A DNA stretch of 45,000 nt from Tubiluchus corallicola. Taxonomy: Eukaryota; Priapulida; Priapulimorpha; Priapulimorphida; Tubiluchidae. The notes below the pieces were generated by a model. It made no database searches. It was not told the DNA's origin and saw only the letters and a list, made by a program, of their open reading frames with translations. Below are positions 1 to 16,044 of the stretch, in pieces (the stretch's first letter is position 1; each line of letters starts with the position of its first letter). The stretch lies in contig JAQGDQ010000657.1 of assembly GCA_030141605.1 (NCBI GenBank), positions 40,711-85,710 on the forward strand, given 5' to 3'. The translations under genes were made by a program, and so were the position numbers.

Positions 1-2330
1 AAATCGTAGACTTAGCAAAGAAATTGTGGTTTGGTTTCTCTTGTAATTGCTGTTGTAGCAATAAAAAATAATGGTGGTTTTACTCATATCTTGATTTGCC
101 GGACCTCACTTTTACGGATATCGGAAGAATCGGACAAAATATGGACCGTTAAAAAGTCCCGCACACTACGGACAAGGACCGTTGTTTCACGAGATAACCG
201 CTAGATGGCGGGCCGTAACTTTGTTTACATCACGTGTATCAGTGTAGCAACTTATGTATTAAAATATAGAATCAATTATGCGGAGTTATTTTAGTCAACT
301 GCCGACAGTTTTTATATACTTTTGCATAAGAGCGGCCTGTGCTAGATGTTTTTGAGACAATTAGGCGATTGATTCTACATTACCGTGAGTCTAATACACG
401 ACGCCTACTGTATTAGCTTAGTATCCGTAAATACGGACAATCGGGAAATCCGACCAACGTCTCTCTGCTTTTTCCGGCAAACCGATATTAAAAAGCTTCT
501 GACGTGAACAAGTTGTATTGGTTTAATAACATATTATCATGAACCTGGATGGATCGGTCTTCGAATTTCAAAGAAAATAAAAATTATTTTAATTATATTT
601 GCAATAGCCTTAAAGAATTGAAACACACAATGATGGTTGTTTATTTTGCCTATAAAACTAAAAGTGTCTTCAATATAAACTTGTAATATTATCAAGCTTT
701 GCGTTCCACATGAAATTTTCATTTTAGCTGTTAAATTATTGTAAACACTGTAAATGTATTTCGAAGGCTGGTAGGGTAAGACGTTTTAGGAAGGAATTAC
801 TCATTAGAATGACAAGCGCCTGATGGCTGCAATAATATTTGTTCACCTAAAGGAATTTTTACTGTTAATCCAAAGCGCCCAACTCAAAAAACTGCCGAGT
901 GTTAATCCCGTGGCGTATCTAAAATTGTGGTGCCGAGTAGAACATTTTTAAAAGTATGTCTTGACATTTAGTGACGTAATGTGATTTAAAATTATACCAT
1001 GGTTTTATTTTGGGTAAATATTGCAATATTTTATGGAAAAAAAGTAATTTAAGTTTTAAAGTTTTCCCAAAACTGGTGATTTTAAGTGAATCGCGCACAG
1101 ACTTTTTGTTAACCGTTTACGTAAGATTCGAAATAATGTACGAAAAGCCAAAATGCACAAATTGTGATTTTATTATCAAAATAAACAAGAAACAGGATGA
1201 TTCATTTAAACTTTGATTTTCAGTTACACTATAACATTGAAAATGTAAAAGGATTCGCCCTAAATGCAAATGTATTAAGGGTCAATATGAAATCGTTTTT
1301 AGATAAACATAGAAATGATACTTACTTGGACGTGTAACTCAGATTAAAAATTACTCTTTTTAATAAAAAGGGAAATCAAATCAATCAGCTTACTTTAAAA
1401 ATTCTTATCTAAATTAAATAATCGTGTTATCATTATCGGATCGGTATCTGAAATTCCGTTAAAGAGAAAATGTACAATGGCCACACTGAGCCGTCTAGTG
1501 CAAAGGAATTAAAGGCAAAAATTATTGACTATTGGGATGAAATAAACCTTAGAGAAGTGACAAACTTCGTCAGCTGATGAAAGAAATGTCTTCGTCTAGT
1601 TTGCAGTGAAAATGTCGGACAACACTTGCTGTAAATTTGAGCAATAGCGGTACCAAAAGATTTTAAAGCATTTATTTTTTTGACTTTTAATTTAAAGACT
1701 TCGGTATATTTGGAAATATCTAAGAGAATGACTTGGAATTTTTAGTGCTTATACAAAATTGTCCGTAAAATCAGTGTGACAATTTTTGAATAGATTCCGT
1801 TATTTTCTTCTTGTAATATTGTGATCAAAACTTTGGCACATTTTTTGCGTCACCTGATATATTACGGGCTTTCTAATAAACATTTTAATGTCTTTCTGAC
1901 ATTCCAACAACAATAATCCATGACTAATGGTAAATTGTGGTAGCCTAGTTTTCACTATAGTCTTGCCCTTGACGCGTGTCAAGTTAAATAGTTTTGTGCT
2001 ACAGGTAAAACACACGAGAACTATGAGTAATTACTGCAGTAAGTAATTATCTAGTTGGTAGGCTGTTAATTAACTATTTAACGCGAGCTGTCAATGTCAA
2101 ACGTACTATTAGGACTGGTACAGCAGCTGCTGTGATGTACTTTGTGAAACATACACTTTCTTATATTCGACTACAACTTAATCACTACTTTCGAATTATG
2201 CACAATTCTTAAGTTTTTGTGCCAAGAAACAGGCCAGGAAATTATTAAAATTAAAAAGAGTCAGTTAACTGTTTTTTATACCTTCTTGTAATCAAATTGG
2301 TAAATGTTTTTGATAAAAGTTACAGGAGTA
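1..2330. other. no gene seen; probably gene A intron
   Basis: I see no convincing exon here. Gene A must continue to the left of exon A3, but no stretch resembles the expected fourth exon (the coil 1B end with an N-E-L..A-L-R-D-I-R type motif). The stretch is AT-rich. A weak 9-bp inverted pair (TTTGCCGGA at 97, TCCGGCAAA at 473) may mark a small MITE. Short open frames at 1010-1216 and 1800-2015 have no recognisable motif. Confidence 0.5.
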
Positions 2331-3335
2331 ATTGGTGAAAGTGCTTTGTAGTAAACGGTGAAAATGCTTTGCAGTAAACGGTGAAAATGTTTTGCAGTGA
2401 ATGATGAAAATGCTTTGCAGTGAATGATGAAAATCCTTTGCAGTAAACGGTGAAAATGCTTTGCAGTGAACGGTGAAAATGTTTTGCAGTGAATAGTGAA
2501 ATTCCTTTGCAGTGAATGGTGAAAATCCTTTGCAGTAAACGGTGGAAATGCTTTGCAGTAAACGGTGAAAATCCTTTGCCGTGAACGGTGAAAATGCTTT
2601 GCAGTGAACGGTGAAAATGCTTTGCAGTGAACGATGAAAATGCTTTTCAGTGAATGGTGACAATCCTTTGCAGTGAACGGTAAAAATGCTTTACAGTGAA
2701 CGTTGAAACTTTTTTACAGTGAACGATGAAAATGCTTTGCAGCGAAAGGTGAAAATCCTTTGCAGTGAACGGTGAAAATGCTTTGCAGTGAACGGTGAAA
2801 ATGCTTTGCAGTGAACGGTGAAAATGCTTTACAGTGAACGTTGAAAATTTTTTACAGTGAATGGTGAAAATGCTTTGCAGTGAACGGTGAAAATGCTTTA
2901 CAGTAAACAGTGAAAATGCCTTGCAGTGAACGGTGAAAATGCTTTACAGTGAATGTTGAAACTTTTTTACAGTGAATGGTGGAAATTCTTTGCAGTGAGC
3001 GGTGAAACTGTTTTGCAGTGAATGATGAAAATGCTTTGCAGTGAATGGTGAAAATGCTTTGCAGTGAATGGTGAAAATGCTTTGCAGTGAATGGTGAAAA
3101 TGCTTTGCAGTGAATGGTGAAATGCTTTGCAGTGAAGGGTGAAAATGCTTTGCAGTGAAGGGTGAAAATGCTTTGCAGTGAACGGTAAAAATGCTTTGCA
3201 GTGAACGGTAAAAATGCTTTACAGTGAATGTTGAAACTTTTTTTACAGTGAAAGGTGAAAATGGTTTGCTGTGAACAGTGAATGATGAAAGTGAACAGTA
3301 AACGGTGAAAGTGAACAGTGAACGATGAAAGTGAT
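2331..3335. repeat. 23-bp minisatellite, about 43 copies
   Basis: Tandem array with consensus GTGAACGGTGAAAATGCTTT plus GCA (23 bp), with substitutions such as CGG/TGG/TGA and TTTGCAG/TTTACAG. It breaks down at its right end into short GTGAACAGT units. The minus strand is open for long stretches because 23 is not a multiple of 3 and the unit lacks stops, giving a 23-residue protein periodicity. This is an artefact of the repeat, not a gene. The array lies in the gene A intron, about 160 bp past the donor of exon A3. Confidence 0.95.
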
Positions 3336-3493
3336 TTTAGGACTACAAGGTAAAGAGCATATTTGTCTGAAAACATTAAAATTTTCTATTCTTTTCAACA
3401 AAATAACAAAATTGAACAAATAAACGAGGTGCCAAACAAATATTTCCTAATCATTTTTAACACGTTAGTTCCTCATAACTATTCCATCTTTAC

Positions 3494-7595
<4,102 letters not shown>

Positions 7596-8125
7596 TCTTG
7601 TGTACTACCTTTCACGCTAGCAAACACAAAGCAGAAGTGGAACAGACTGCACTTGGTTATGTCCAGCAGGAAATTGAGCAGCTACATTCACTTATTTACC
7701 TGTTCAGCAGTCTGAAAAAGTAAACAGAAAGATCATCAGGCGATGCATTTTTCTTCCCTGTAAAGAACAATGAAGAACATGTCAAAACACGATTACAATA
7801 TAATTGACTTATTAACACAAATGTGCTAAGACTTTTCAGTCAATGATACGCTTCGTCTGCATTAATTGAAATATGTCAAAATCTTTTTTGGCTTAACCTT
7901 TCCGCGATTTCAAATCGATTACATTTGGCTGCAGTTGTCCTTCCCCGATTCAAATGCATGGGTGTACATCTTTGAAATAATAAACCAGCATTAATTGGTT
8001 ATTCTTTAGAAAAACGGACATCAATTGCTGATCAAAAAGAACCTGGCGACAAATTTTATTAGATACACCACATCAATACATACATATATATAGTATGCTA
8101 TAGTATAGTATATATAGTCAATACA
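7596..8125. promoter_or_regulatory. 5' flank / putative promoter of gene A
   Basis: This is the sequence directly upstream of the gene A start codon (minus strand). I see no clear TATA box or CpG-rich core within 200 bp. A TTTTTCAG / GTAAAT pair around 7695-7715 could be splice signals of a 5' UTR intron but is too weak to call. The assignment rests only on position. Confidence 0.3.
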
Positions 8126-9612
8126 ATACTCAGTCAAGAAAATATCATTCCTTCCAACAATGATCCTATTTAGTAATTCCTTGACTCAGAAGAAAGAATT
8201 TCCAAATCAGAAGTGAATAGTTGTTTGACAATGAACGATGGACTATGCAGACATACAAAATTGCTTCGTTTAATTGCCAATCTTAAACATCCTGTTAGCT
8301 CTGTGATTTATGCAACAACCAGGTGGAACATCTCATATTCAGAAATGACACAGCAAAGAAGAAGAAAATCCAACTAAATAAAAAATGATGGCGCCTCAAA
8401 TTCATTTAAAAGCTCAGAAATGTTCAGTTTCAACGTCAAAGCTTTTATTAGCTGAGATTCTGTTTAAGATTCCATGTGACTAATTTGTGCAAGTGACGTG
8501 ACATGATATTACATGACATGCTTCTGATGACACTGCACGAAACGACCCATCCCAGTTACCGGCACTCTTTAAGGCACTTCCTCCTATTTTATCCAGTTTT
8601 TCGCTGGAAGACCGCGGCTTTTTAAGATAATCGTAAAATCGGAACTTATTGAACTAAGTTTTATCGATTCCTGAATTCATAATGATCCCAAAAACGGAAA
8701 AACAGGTTTTGTATAGACCTACCCGTAATCCAGACATTTAGTGTAAGTTTAAAACAGCTACGCCAGTTGAAATTTTACAAAACAGCATACAAGATACTTA
8801 AGCCTTCTGGACATATTATAAATGCACTTGTCGAATAACTTAACCATGACATAACCCTTATAATGTCGATTAGCAAATTACTGCATATTGAACGGTAGGC
8901 CTTACAGGGCTGTACCGGAAATTCAACTACTAGTGCATAAGTGAGTGGAAAATTCAAGTGAATGATGCAATGCATAGCAATGCAATGCTTGCGACATAGC
9001 AACATGGCAATGCATGCTAGCAATGCTAAAACTAGGTATAAAGTAGATGAATAAGTTACAGCTTTTGCAGCTAAAAACGGGCAGACGCTTTATAATTTTT
9101 TTTTATTTTTTTATTCGCAAGAAAAATGTTTATATATGTAGTATAGCGCAGTTTTTAATATGGCTTTATGTAGAAAAAAATACAAGGGTTTCAAATATCC
9201 TGACGCGCATCGAAACCACGAAAAGAACAATTTTGTGTAACATAGTTATTTTTATAACAAAAAAAAATTGGCCCGTAAATTTAAGTTACTCTATAATTTT
9301 CATGTTTTGCGCCGAGTATTTGCATTTGACAGCCAATTTGCTTGTTCAAAAATCAATTAAACAGTCAAGTCATATGTTCTACATTACTTAATAAAAGTGC
9401 TGATTAGACACTCTGTGGTGTGTTCTGTTGTAGTTCAGCAAACAGCACGTTTAAGATTGGCAATTAAACGAAGCAACGTTGTATGTCTATACTGTCCATC
9501 GTTCATTGTGAAAACAATTATTCACTTCTGATTTGTAATTGTTTTCTGCTGAGTCAAGGAATTTTTCAATAGAATCATTGCTGGAAGGAGTGATATTTTC
9601 TTGACTGAGTAT
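8126..9612. mobile_element. non-autonomous TIR DNA transposon, ~1.5 kb
   Basis: The termini are inverted copies of ATACTCAGTCAAGAAAATAT. The similarity extends about 160 bp inward (8126-8287 against 9449-9612) and includes the shared core TTTAATTGCCAATCTTAAAC. About 1.1 kb of AT-rich interior follows, with open frames at 8775-9023 and 9047-9391 that show no transposase motif. Interpreted as an internally deleted, non-autonomous cut-and-paste element. The superfamily cannot be told without a clear target-site duplication. Confidence 0.75.
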
Positions 9613-10542
9613 TTCACACGTACGACTTTCTACATAAACTAAGTAATCGCTTTACTTTGTCAGGATGTCAATCTGTCTCTTTATTGCCTTTAATATTCAA
9701 ACGATTTTGACACTATTTAATTACCAACGGATTTTTATACTTGTCTCAAACAGAATTAATCAGGAAACGAATGAATTTGCAAGATTTGCATTGCATCTTC
9801 CAAGGAAAGATTCGTTTTGAAGTTTCTTCAATTTGCCACAGAGATTTGTAGTGAATCAGTTTCCAAGAAAAGATTCGTTCAGCATTCTCTAGTGTGAAAA
9901 TAATTTTAGGCCTATAACTGTTCTTATGGTAGCAATAGTTGCAACAAACTGTTCAGATAAATGGTCATTTCTTCACATTTAAACATAATTAAAAATAAAC
10001 TAAGAGCAGCTGCAAGATCAATTGTTTGCGATCAGCATCTTGTGGGTAGAAAACGAAAGTTGAACGAAATCGTTTCTTAGAAATCAAGAGAAACAATATT
10101 TCAATTTGTAACTAATGTTAGTTTTCCTGGTTTAGCAGAAAAGTTCATTATGTGTTTATGTTAATAAACGTGACTTTGATTATTTACTTATTTCACCATA
10201 AACTCTTTATATGACGTATAAACAACAAACAATTTGGTCATTTCCTTAGCTTTTGAAAAAAAGAAAAAGTTTTAAAATAGTTTGTCAAAAACGATTAATG
10301 CCGGAAAAATTGTGAAAGTCACAATTGTTAAAATTTGTAGCAAATGCTCTTTGTGTCCAGGATTTTCACTGCAAAATAAATACAGACGTTTCTTTCTACA
10401 ACTGATAGCTTCTCATTTACTTAAGGGGTAGTTGGTATCAGCACTCAACATATTTTGCGTTTAGTTCCTCTGCATCATACATCTCTTTGCAACCTTCCTG
10501 CACTTTCCCTTCAAGAGAATTCCAGGTACCGTTATTCAAACG
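9613..10542. other. no gene seen
   Basis: AT-rich sequence without coding signal. A short direct repeat, AAGATTCGTT, occurs twice between 9800 and 9880 (AAGGAAAGATTCGTTTTGAA and AAGAAAAGATTCGTTCAGCA). Confidence 0.5.
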
Positions 10543-10679
10543 AATGAAGAGAGCAAATCAACCAGGTTACATCGTGGTCTTCACCAGAAAACATAAAACA
10601 ATCATAAAAATTTTTTATGATTGTTTTATGTTTTCTGGTGAAGACCACGATGTAACCTGGTTGATTTGATTTCTTCATT
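10543..10679. repeat. 137-bp near-perfect palindrome (hairpin)
   Basis: Positions 10554-10610 and 10612-10668 are perfect reverse complements (57 bp each, one central base at 10611). With three mismatches the arms extend to 69 bp (10543 to 10679). There is no spacer, so it could extrude as a cruciform or give a stable RNA hairpin. The open frame at 10487-10669 runs through it and is a by-product. Confidence 0.95.
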
Positions 10680-10940
10680 GTTTTGCTGGCACGTATTAAG
10701 TGCTTTATACCTCAATATGGCTGTTTTCAATTGACGAAAAACTGACCTGTTCCGGTATTTAAATTTTAATACGTAAAAGTACTTTGGTCATACATTAAGA
10801 ATTCTTGAAATAATAAAGTTGTAGCTTTCACAGCAAAATGGTTGTGTATTGTATTATCACGCTGCTCAATTAAAACTTTAAACGGCACTTGCTTATAGTA
10901 CTATTATTGTCTAAACTTCGGGACGTTTTTTCTGCGCCAC

Positions 10941-10965
10941 CCATATATATATATATATATATTAA
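10941..10965. repeat. short (TA)n microsatellite
   Basis: About 12 TA units follow CCACCCATA. No further structure was noticed around it. The flanks 10680-11730 are AT-rich and carry no gene I can support. Confidence 0.9.
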
Positions 10966-11732
10966 AATAACTTAAAAAGTATATTTCATCTTTTGTGCAA
11001 ACAATTATTATAACTTATGAAAGACATGCTATAGGTCATGAAAAACAGGTATAGACATTTAGCTAATGAAATATGTGCCAAAAGTTTCCTGAATTTCAAC
11101 AACGTTAAATTTATTACAAAGACATTGTTGCGTTTACCCAATATCTTACTTCAATATGTGTTAAATACTAATTTTTTTTTATTTAAAAAACTGGTGTATA
11201 ATTCCTTTGCACAAAGAAAAACCTGGAAATAATAAACGTTATTAATTGACTATTGTATGTCTTAGCAAAACGGTTACTAAAGCACCTTGAAAACTAATTC
11301 ATTTGATAACGTATAGCCTCTAGTGGCAGACAGGTTATGAACTATACAACAAGACTGGCAGCAAGTTAATAAATTAAGAAAAATTCGTTCGCTTAGCAGG
11401 TTTCCTTGTCAAAACCTTCAAAACACGCCCAAACACACCCTACACTTTACTAAACCACAATGATTAACACAACGTTAAAATCAGGTGTCGGCCGAATCCG
11501 GATTTGCCGGAACGAACTTTATGTACACGCCCTCCAGTTATGTTCTTTTACATACCTTTGTAATAATAACAATTGCAATTCGAAACTTATGATAAACAGA
11601 AGTGTGAAACATGCCTTATGAAGATTATAATCATTATTATTACAGTCTAATTTACAAACAAGACGTTATTAAATTGATGTCATGACGTTGTTTATGACGT
11701 TTCTTACTGACGTCATTAAAAAATAAAAAAAA

Positions 11733-12737
11733 TTCCTCCCTCCTTTTTTCTTCCTCTCTCTAATCTTACTAGTTTTCCATTCCATCATGTCTACAAACCC
11801 TAACCATTCTTTCATTCACTCATTTGTGCTACCTACCTTAACAAGGCAAGCTTTCAAAGTGTCATACAGCAACTCATTTATTTGGTTAATTCCACGTCAT
11901 CAATGCTTTTTTACCTATTATGTTTTTCTTTTCTAATGATATTGTATGTTGATGTGTTGTATATGCATTACTGGAGTGAAATAAATTGATTTGATTTGAA
12001 TTGGTTGATTAATTTGTTTGAAAAGAACAGATCTCGCACCGTATTGATGACAGCAATAAGAGAACACAATCTCTCATTGTTGTCAAAAAAACTGACGACT
12101 CACGTGATAGTAGAGCTGGTGGTGCATTAGTTATCGATTCGTGAAAGAAATTTTAATTTGAACTCGTTTTTTAATCGTTACTAAATGAATGAGATTATAT
12201 GTTCTTGTATGCTTATGAATAGCAATTTTACTATCAATAAAAATGATATTCATAAACGTGCAAGAACATATAATCTCATTCGTTTAATACTGAGTGAGAA
12301 AACGAGTTAAAATTTAAATTTCTTTCACGATTCGATAACTATATGCATCACCAGCACTACTTTTACTGAGTCGTCAGTTTTTTTAATTTTTTAATGACAT
12401 CAATGAAAGATTGTGTTCTCTTACTGCTGTCATCAATGCGGTGCGAGATCTGTTCTTTTCAAACAAATTAATCAATCAATTCAAATCAAATCAATTTATT
12501 TCACTCCAGTAATACATATGCAATACATCAACATACAATATGATTAGAAAAGAAAAACAGAATAGGTAAAAAACATTGATGACGTGAAATTAACCAAATA
12601 AATGAGTTGCTGTATGACAGCTTGCCTTGTTAAGGTGGCACAAATGAATGAATGAAAGAATGGTTAGGGTTAGGGACATGATGGAATCGAGAAAAAATAG
12701 TAAGATTAGGGATAAGAAGAAGGGAGGGAAGAGAGGA
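11733..12737. mobile_element. 1-kb foldback element with ~490-bp arms
   Basis: The arms 11733-12230 and 12240-12737 are reverse complements along their whole length with scattered mismatches; the centre is near 12234. Landmarks present on both sides: CCCTAACCATTCTTTCATTC, AACAAGGCAAGC, AATAAATTGATTTGATTTGA, AAGAACAGATCTCGCACCG, CGACTCA and AACATATAATCTCATT. Each arm contains a LINE-like 3' tail, so the palindrome may have arisen by inverted duplication of a retroposon end. It is also possible that it is a foldback DNA transposon. No protein is encoded. Confidence 0.85.
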
Positions 12738-13450
12738 AACGACCACAGTGTATGTTAAATTTACATAAAGCTACATTAAGATAGCATAATAATTGATGGG
12801 AGGCCATACATTGCGACTGCATGACATGCATTTCAGTAACTGCTAAATTGTGTTTAATGAATCAACTTGATGCCCAGGAAAGTTCGCGCTGTCAATTTCG
12901 TTTGGTTTAGATGTTTTCCTAGCTTTCGGACAGGACTGGATATTAAGCAAACATTCCTCTGGTAAACATTGGATACAGTGGCCGGTTCAGATCGCATCAA
13001 TGCCACATATTTGTTTTAGAAAGTTTGCAAAATTATGGCTATTTGACGAAACTGTAAACGCGGTAGTTAACTTCTGCAAAATAGGGGTGTGGTCAGAAGA
13101 AGGTCTGTCAAAAGACGCCCATATGTAATCAGCGTGCCTTTTGAACCAGAAGAGACTACAACATCGATATTACAGCAAACTGGTTCTCAAACGTGTGAGC
13201 ACGCTATGCCGGGGGCCAACTTACACAAATTCTTTCAAAAATGCGATGTCACACAAACCATTGTGCCATAAACTTCAGTGACAACATTAGATTTTGACCG
13301 CGATAAAGCGGTACCGAAAACAATTAAGTTAAAATAGAAAAAAGTTACCAGCTGGTTTCAGTGGATTGGTCGTGGAGGAATAATTGCCCAGGCTGTTGAG
13401 TCACTATGACTCAAACTTTATTGACACACATCGGATATTAAATCAAAACC
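12738..13450. other. no gene seen
   Basis: No repeat or gene stands out. The plus-strand open frame at 13089-13271 lacks recognisable motifs. Confidence 0.45.
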
Positions 13451-14264
13451 GGAACCAATCTTAAACTGTTGGTCAAAACAATCTACTTTTTAAAATATTG
13501 AAAGGAAACATACTATGTTTTAAAAAATGACTTAGGTGAAAGAATTTTTACCACACAAACACGATTTCTCGTTCCTGCCACTAGTTATTTATTGTTACAT
13601 GTATTTCGCAATTCGCTGATTAGACGGGCGTTAGCGCCTGCATTTCGGAAATAATTGCACATGATGATTTTTCATATACTACTCCATTTTCCGACAAAAA
13701 GACCAACAAAAAGTATACACCTTAACACCAATGATACTGCAAAAGCGTTTCTGATAATTGAATAATAGATTAAAATCTTAATTAACGGTCGGAGAGCCCA
13801 GCTATTGATGACATCACAAACGAACATAATTTTCAACAAGCAAAGGTATTCCACGAACGTGTTGCACGTGTTTACAAAAGCGAAAACTGTAGTGCAATGC
13901 TATTGTATGAGATTTAGTATGTTGTACTAAAACAAGGCAAGTTTAAAGGTAAAATTTTAAATTTCAAATTTAACGCTGTGCTCACACATACATGAACGTG
14001 TGTAGTTCGTCACAAACTCACACATCTGAACTGAGAGGTACAGCACCTGTTTCTTTGCAATGCGCTTCCGAGATGCAGGCGCTAGTGCCCGTTTAACTAG
14101 CGAATGGTGAAATGCATGTAACAGCGAAGAACTAGTGGCCCGAATGTGAAATTGTGTTTGTGTGGTAATAATTCTTTCACGCAAGTCATTTTTGAAAAAA
14201 ATAGTATGTTTCCTTTCAATATTTTAAAAAGTAGATTGTTTTGACCTACAGTTTAAGATTGGGT
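13451..14264. mobile_element. inverted-repeat family E, copy 1 (with ~210-bp TIRs)
   Basis: The left end ACCAATCTTAAACTGTTGGT reappears inverted at the right end (CAGTTTAAGATTGGGT). The inverted match continues about 210 bp inward through TTGAAAGGAAACAT, GCCACTAGTT and GCGCCTGCATTTCGGAAAT. The middle (about 13665-14050) is the inverse of 15200-15565. No open frame resembles a transposase. It is therefore a non-autonomous element or the edge of a larger one. Confidence 0.75.
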
Positions 14265-14403
14265 GCGATTTTTCTTTAAGTAAACAGGTGGTCAAATTGA
14301 ATGTCCAGTAAAGATCATCCTGATTAGTGATCATTTATTTTGCTCTACCTAAGAAAGAAGAAGTCAGTTTTTGTACCTCTCACTAACAAGTAAGTGAATA
14401 CAA

Positions 14404-14775
14404 TGAGCCATTTCACAGTTCCAGCGATTGATGATGATCGTGAAAAGGTCAAAGATTGAGTGTACCAGATAATGCATTGCGTACACTCGACAACGCCTCG
14501 CAGCCCATGCTAATGTAACAGTAACAGTTTTAGCAGTTAGCTAGAACTTTACCTAGTTCATTTTTTATTGTTCTCAAGCAAGTTCCTGCTAGTAAATTAC
14601 TCTACGCACTGGCTAGCGCAAAATTAAGTAAAATCCAACTGAAATTACTGAATTGATGCGGGAGACGGCTTTGCTTCACCCCCATGTCACGTGATGATTT
14701 AGGGCACGTTGCAGTACATTTAACCTTTGACCTACGCAACTGCGCGTGCGCACCACGAAACTGTGAAAAGGCTTG
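14404..14775. mobile_element. MITE family M, copy 1
   Basis: The termini GAGCC(A/T)TTTCACAGTT and AACTGTGAAAAGGCTT are inverted repeats about 16 bp long, and the element is 372 bp. The interior includes CGATTGATGATGATCGTGAA, CTTACCTAGTTCATTTTT-like and CATGTCACGTGA motifs, plus GCGCGTGCGCAC near the right end. It is about 80% identical by eye to the copy at 27751-28133. It sits between two inverted family E copies. Confidence 0.8.
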
Positions 14776-15019
14776 TTGCAGATACATTTTACTTTGACTG
14801 CATCATTGCTTTTACTGCAGGCTTACTTAACTTAAGAATCATAAATTGTATAGCATCGTCCCACTTCTGCTTTCATCGTATACATTATTTATTGCAAGAA
14901 TTTGATTATTTTATAACAGTCATCATAAAATTATGTTTCTAACATACGTGGGGCTCCGAGTAGGTGTACAGAAAACCGGGGTATTTGTAAACCTTACCTT
15001 CACTATATATAATACAATA

Positions 15020-15565
15020 GACATACTATTTTTTTCAAAAATGACTTACATGAAATAATTATTACTATACAAACATAATTTCACGTTCGCGCCACTAGTT
15101 CTTCGCTGTTACATGCATTTCACCATTGGCTAGTTAGACGGGTACTAGCGCCCGCATCTCGTAAATCCATTGCGCAAAAACAAGGTGCTGTACCTCTCAG
15201 TTCAAATGTTTTAGTTTGTGACGAACTACACACGTTCATGTATGTGTGAGCACAGCGTTAAATTTGAAATTTAAAATTTTATCTTGAAACTTGCCTTGTT
15301 TTAGTACAACATACTAAATCTCATACAGTAGCACTGCATTTCAGTTTTCGCTTTTGTAAACACGTGCAACACGTTCGTGGAATACTCTTGCTGTTGAAAA
15401 TTATGTTCGTTTGTGATGTCATCAATAGCTGGGCTCTACCACGTTAATTAAGAATGCAATGTATTATTTAATTATCAGAAACGCTTGCTGTATTAATTGT
15501 GTTAGAATGTATACTTTTATCGGATTTGAAAATGTGGTAGTTTATGAAAAATCATCCTGTCTTCC
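15020..15565 (+). mobile_element. inverted-repeat family E, copy 2
   Basis: This is the reverse complement of the interior and right end of copy 1. The two copies form a 600-bp-arm inverted repeat around MITE M copy 1. Shared landmarks are GCGCCACTAGTTCTTCGCTG, GACGAACTACACACGTTCAT, CTTGCCTTGTTTTAGTACAA and ACGTGCAACACGTTCGTGGA. The outer terminus seen in copy 1 is missing here. Confidence 0.8.
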
Positions 15566-16044
15566 TTTAAGAAGTTTATAGAAACGCTCACCTCTACAGA
15601 ATCAACAAGCAAGCCTTTACAATTATACGATATTTTGCAGGCTATACGATCACTACGCTAAGTTAAAACAATCACTTTGGTCAAATGCAAACCATAGATG
15701 CGTATCAAACTTACTTAGAAGCGATCATCTTCTTTAACAGCATTTTTAGGAAAGTAAACGTCACTTTCCCTTTCAAAAACTTGACATATAATCGCAACGC
15801 TGAAGCTTAATAAACTTAAGAAGTTTGAACAAACCAGTTTGCCAAGCTTACCGATACTTAGCGGATTACTTTGAAACACTAGAAACAATTATGATCTTGA
15901 AGATGAAAATAGTTTGAATAAGATATTATCTTAATGTTGACATTGTTGTGTGTCAGACACAGTTTTTTATCTAAATTTTACGATCTATATAAACTTGTAA
16001 ATATAATGCAATTTTTGCCAGTTTCGTTAGGAGTTGGGTTAAAA
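15566..16044. other. no gene seen
   Basis: AT-rich spacer with no open frame or repeat I can support. Confidence 0.5.

Noticed and set aside
1483-1581. Short plus-strand frame (…AKELKAKIIDYWDEINLREVT…) faintly like the end of a pogo/Tigger-type transposase
   Set aside because: Too short, no terminal inverted repeats or DDE motifs seen, and the resemblance is weak.
2331-3335. CRISPR-like array (regular ~23-bp repeats)
   Set aside because: Contiguous repeats without unique spacers, in a eukaryotic intron; a minisatellite.
2292-3376. Two long minus-strand open frames (123 and 174 codons)
   Set aside because: They are encoded by the 23-bp minisatellite, whose unit lacks stops; the 23-residue period equals three DNA units.
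12660-12680. TTAGGG-like telomeric repeat (GGTTAGGGTTAGGG)
   Set aside because: Only two units, inside the foldback element arm; chance or element sequence, not an interstitial telomere.
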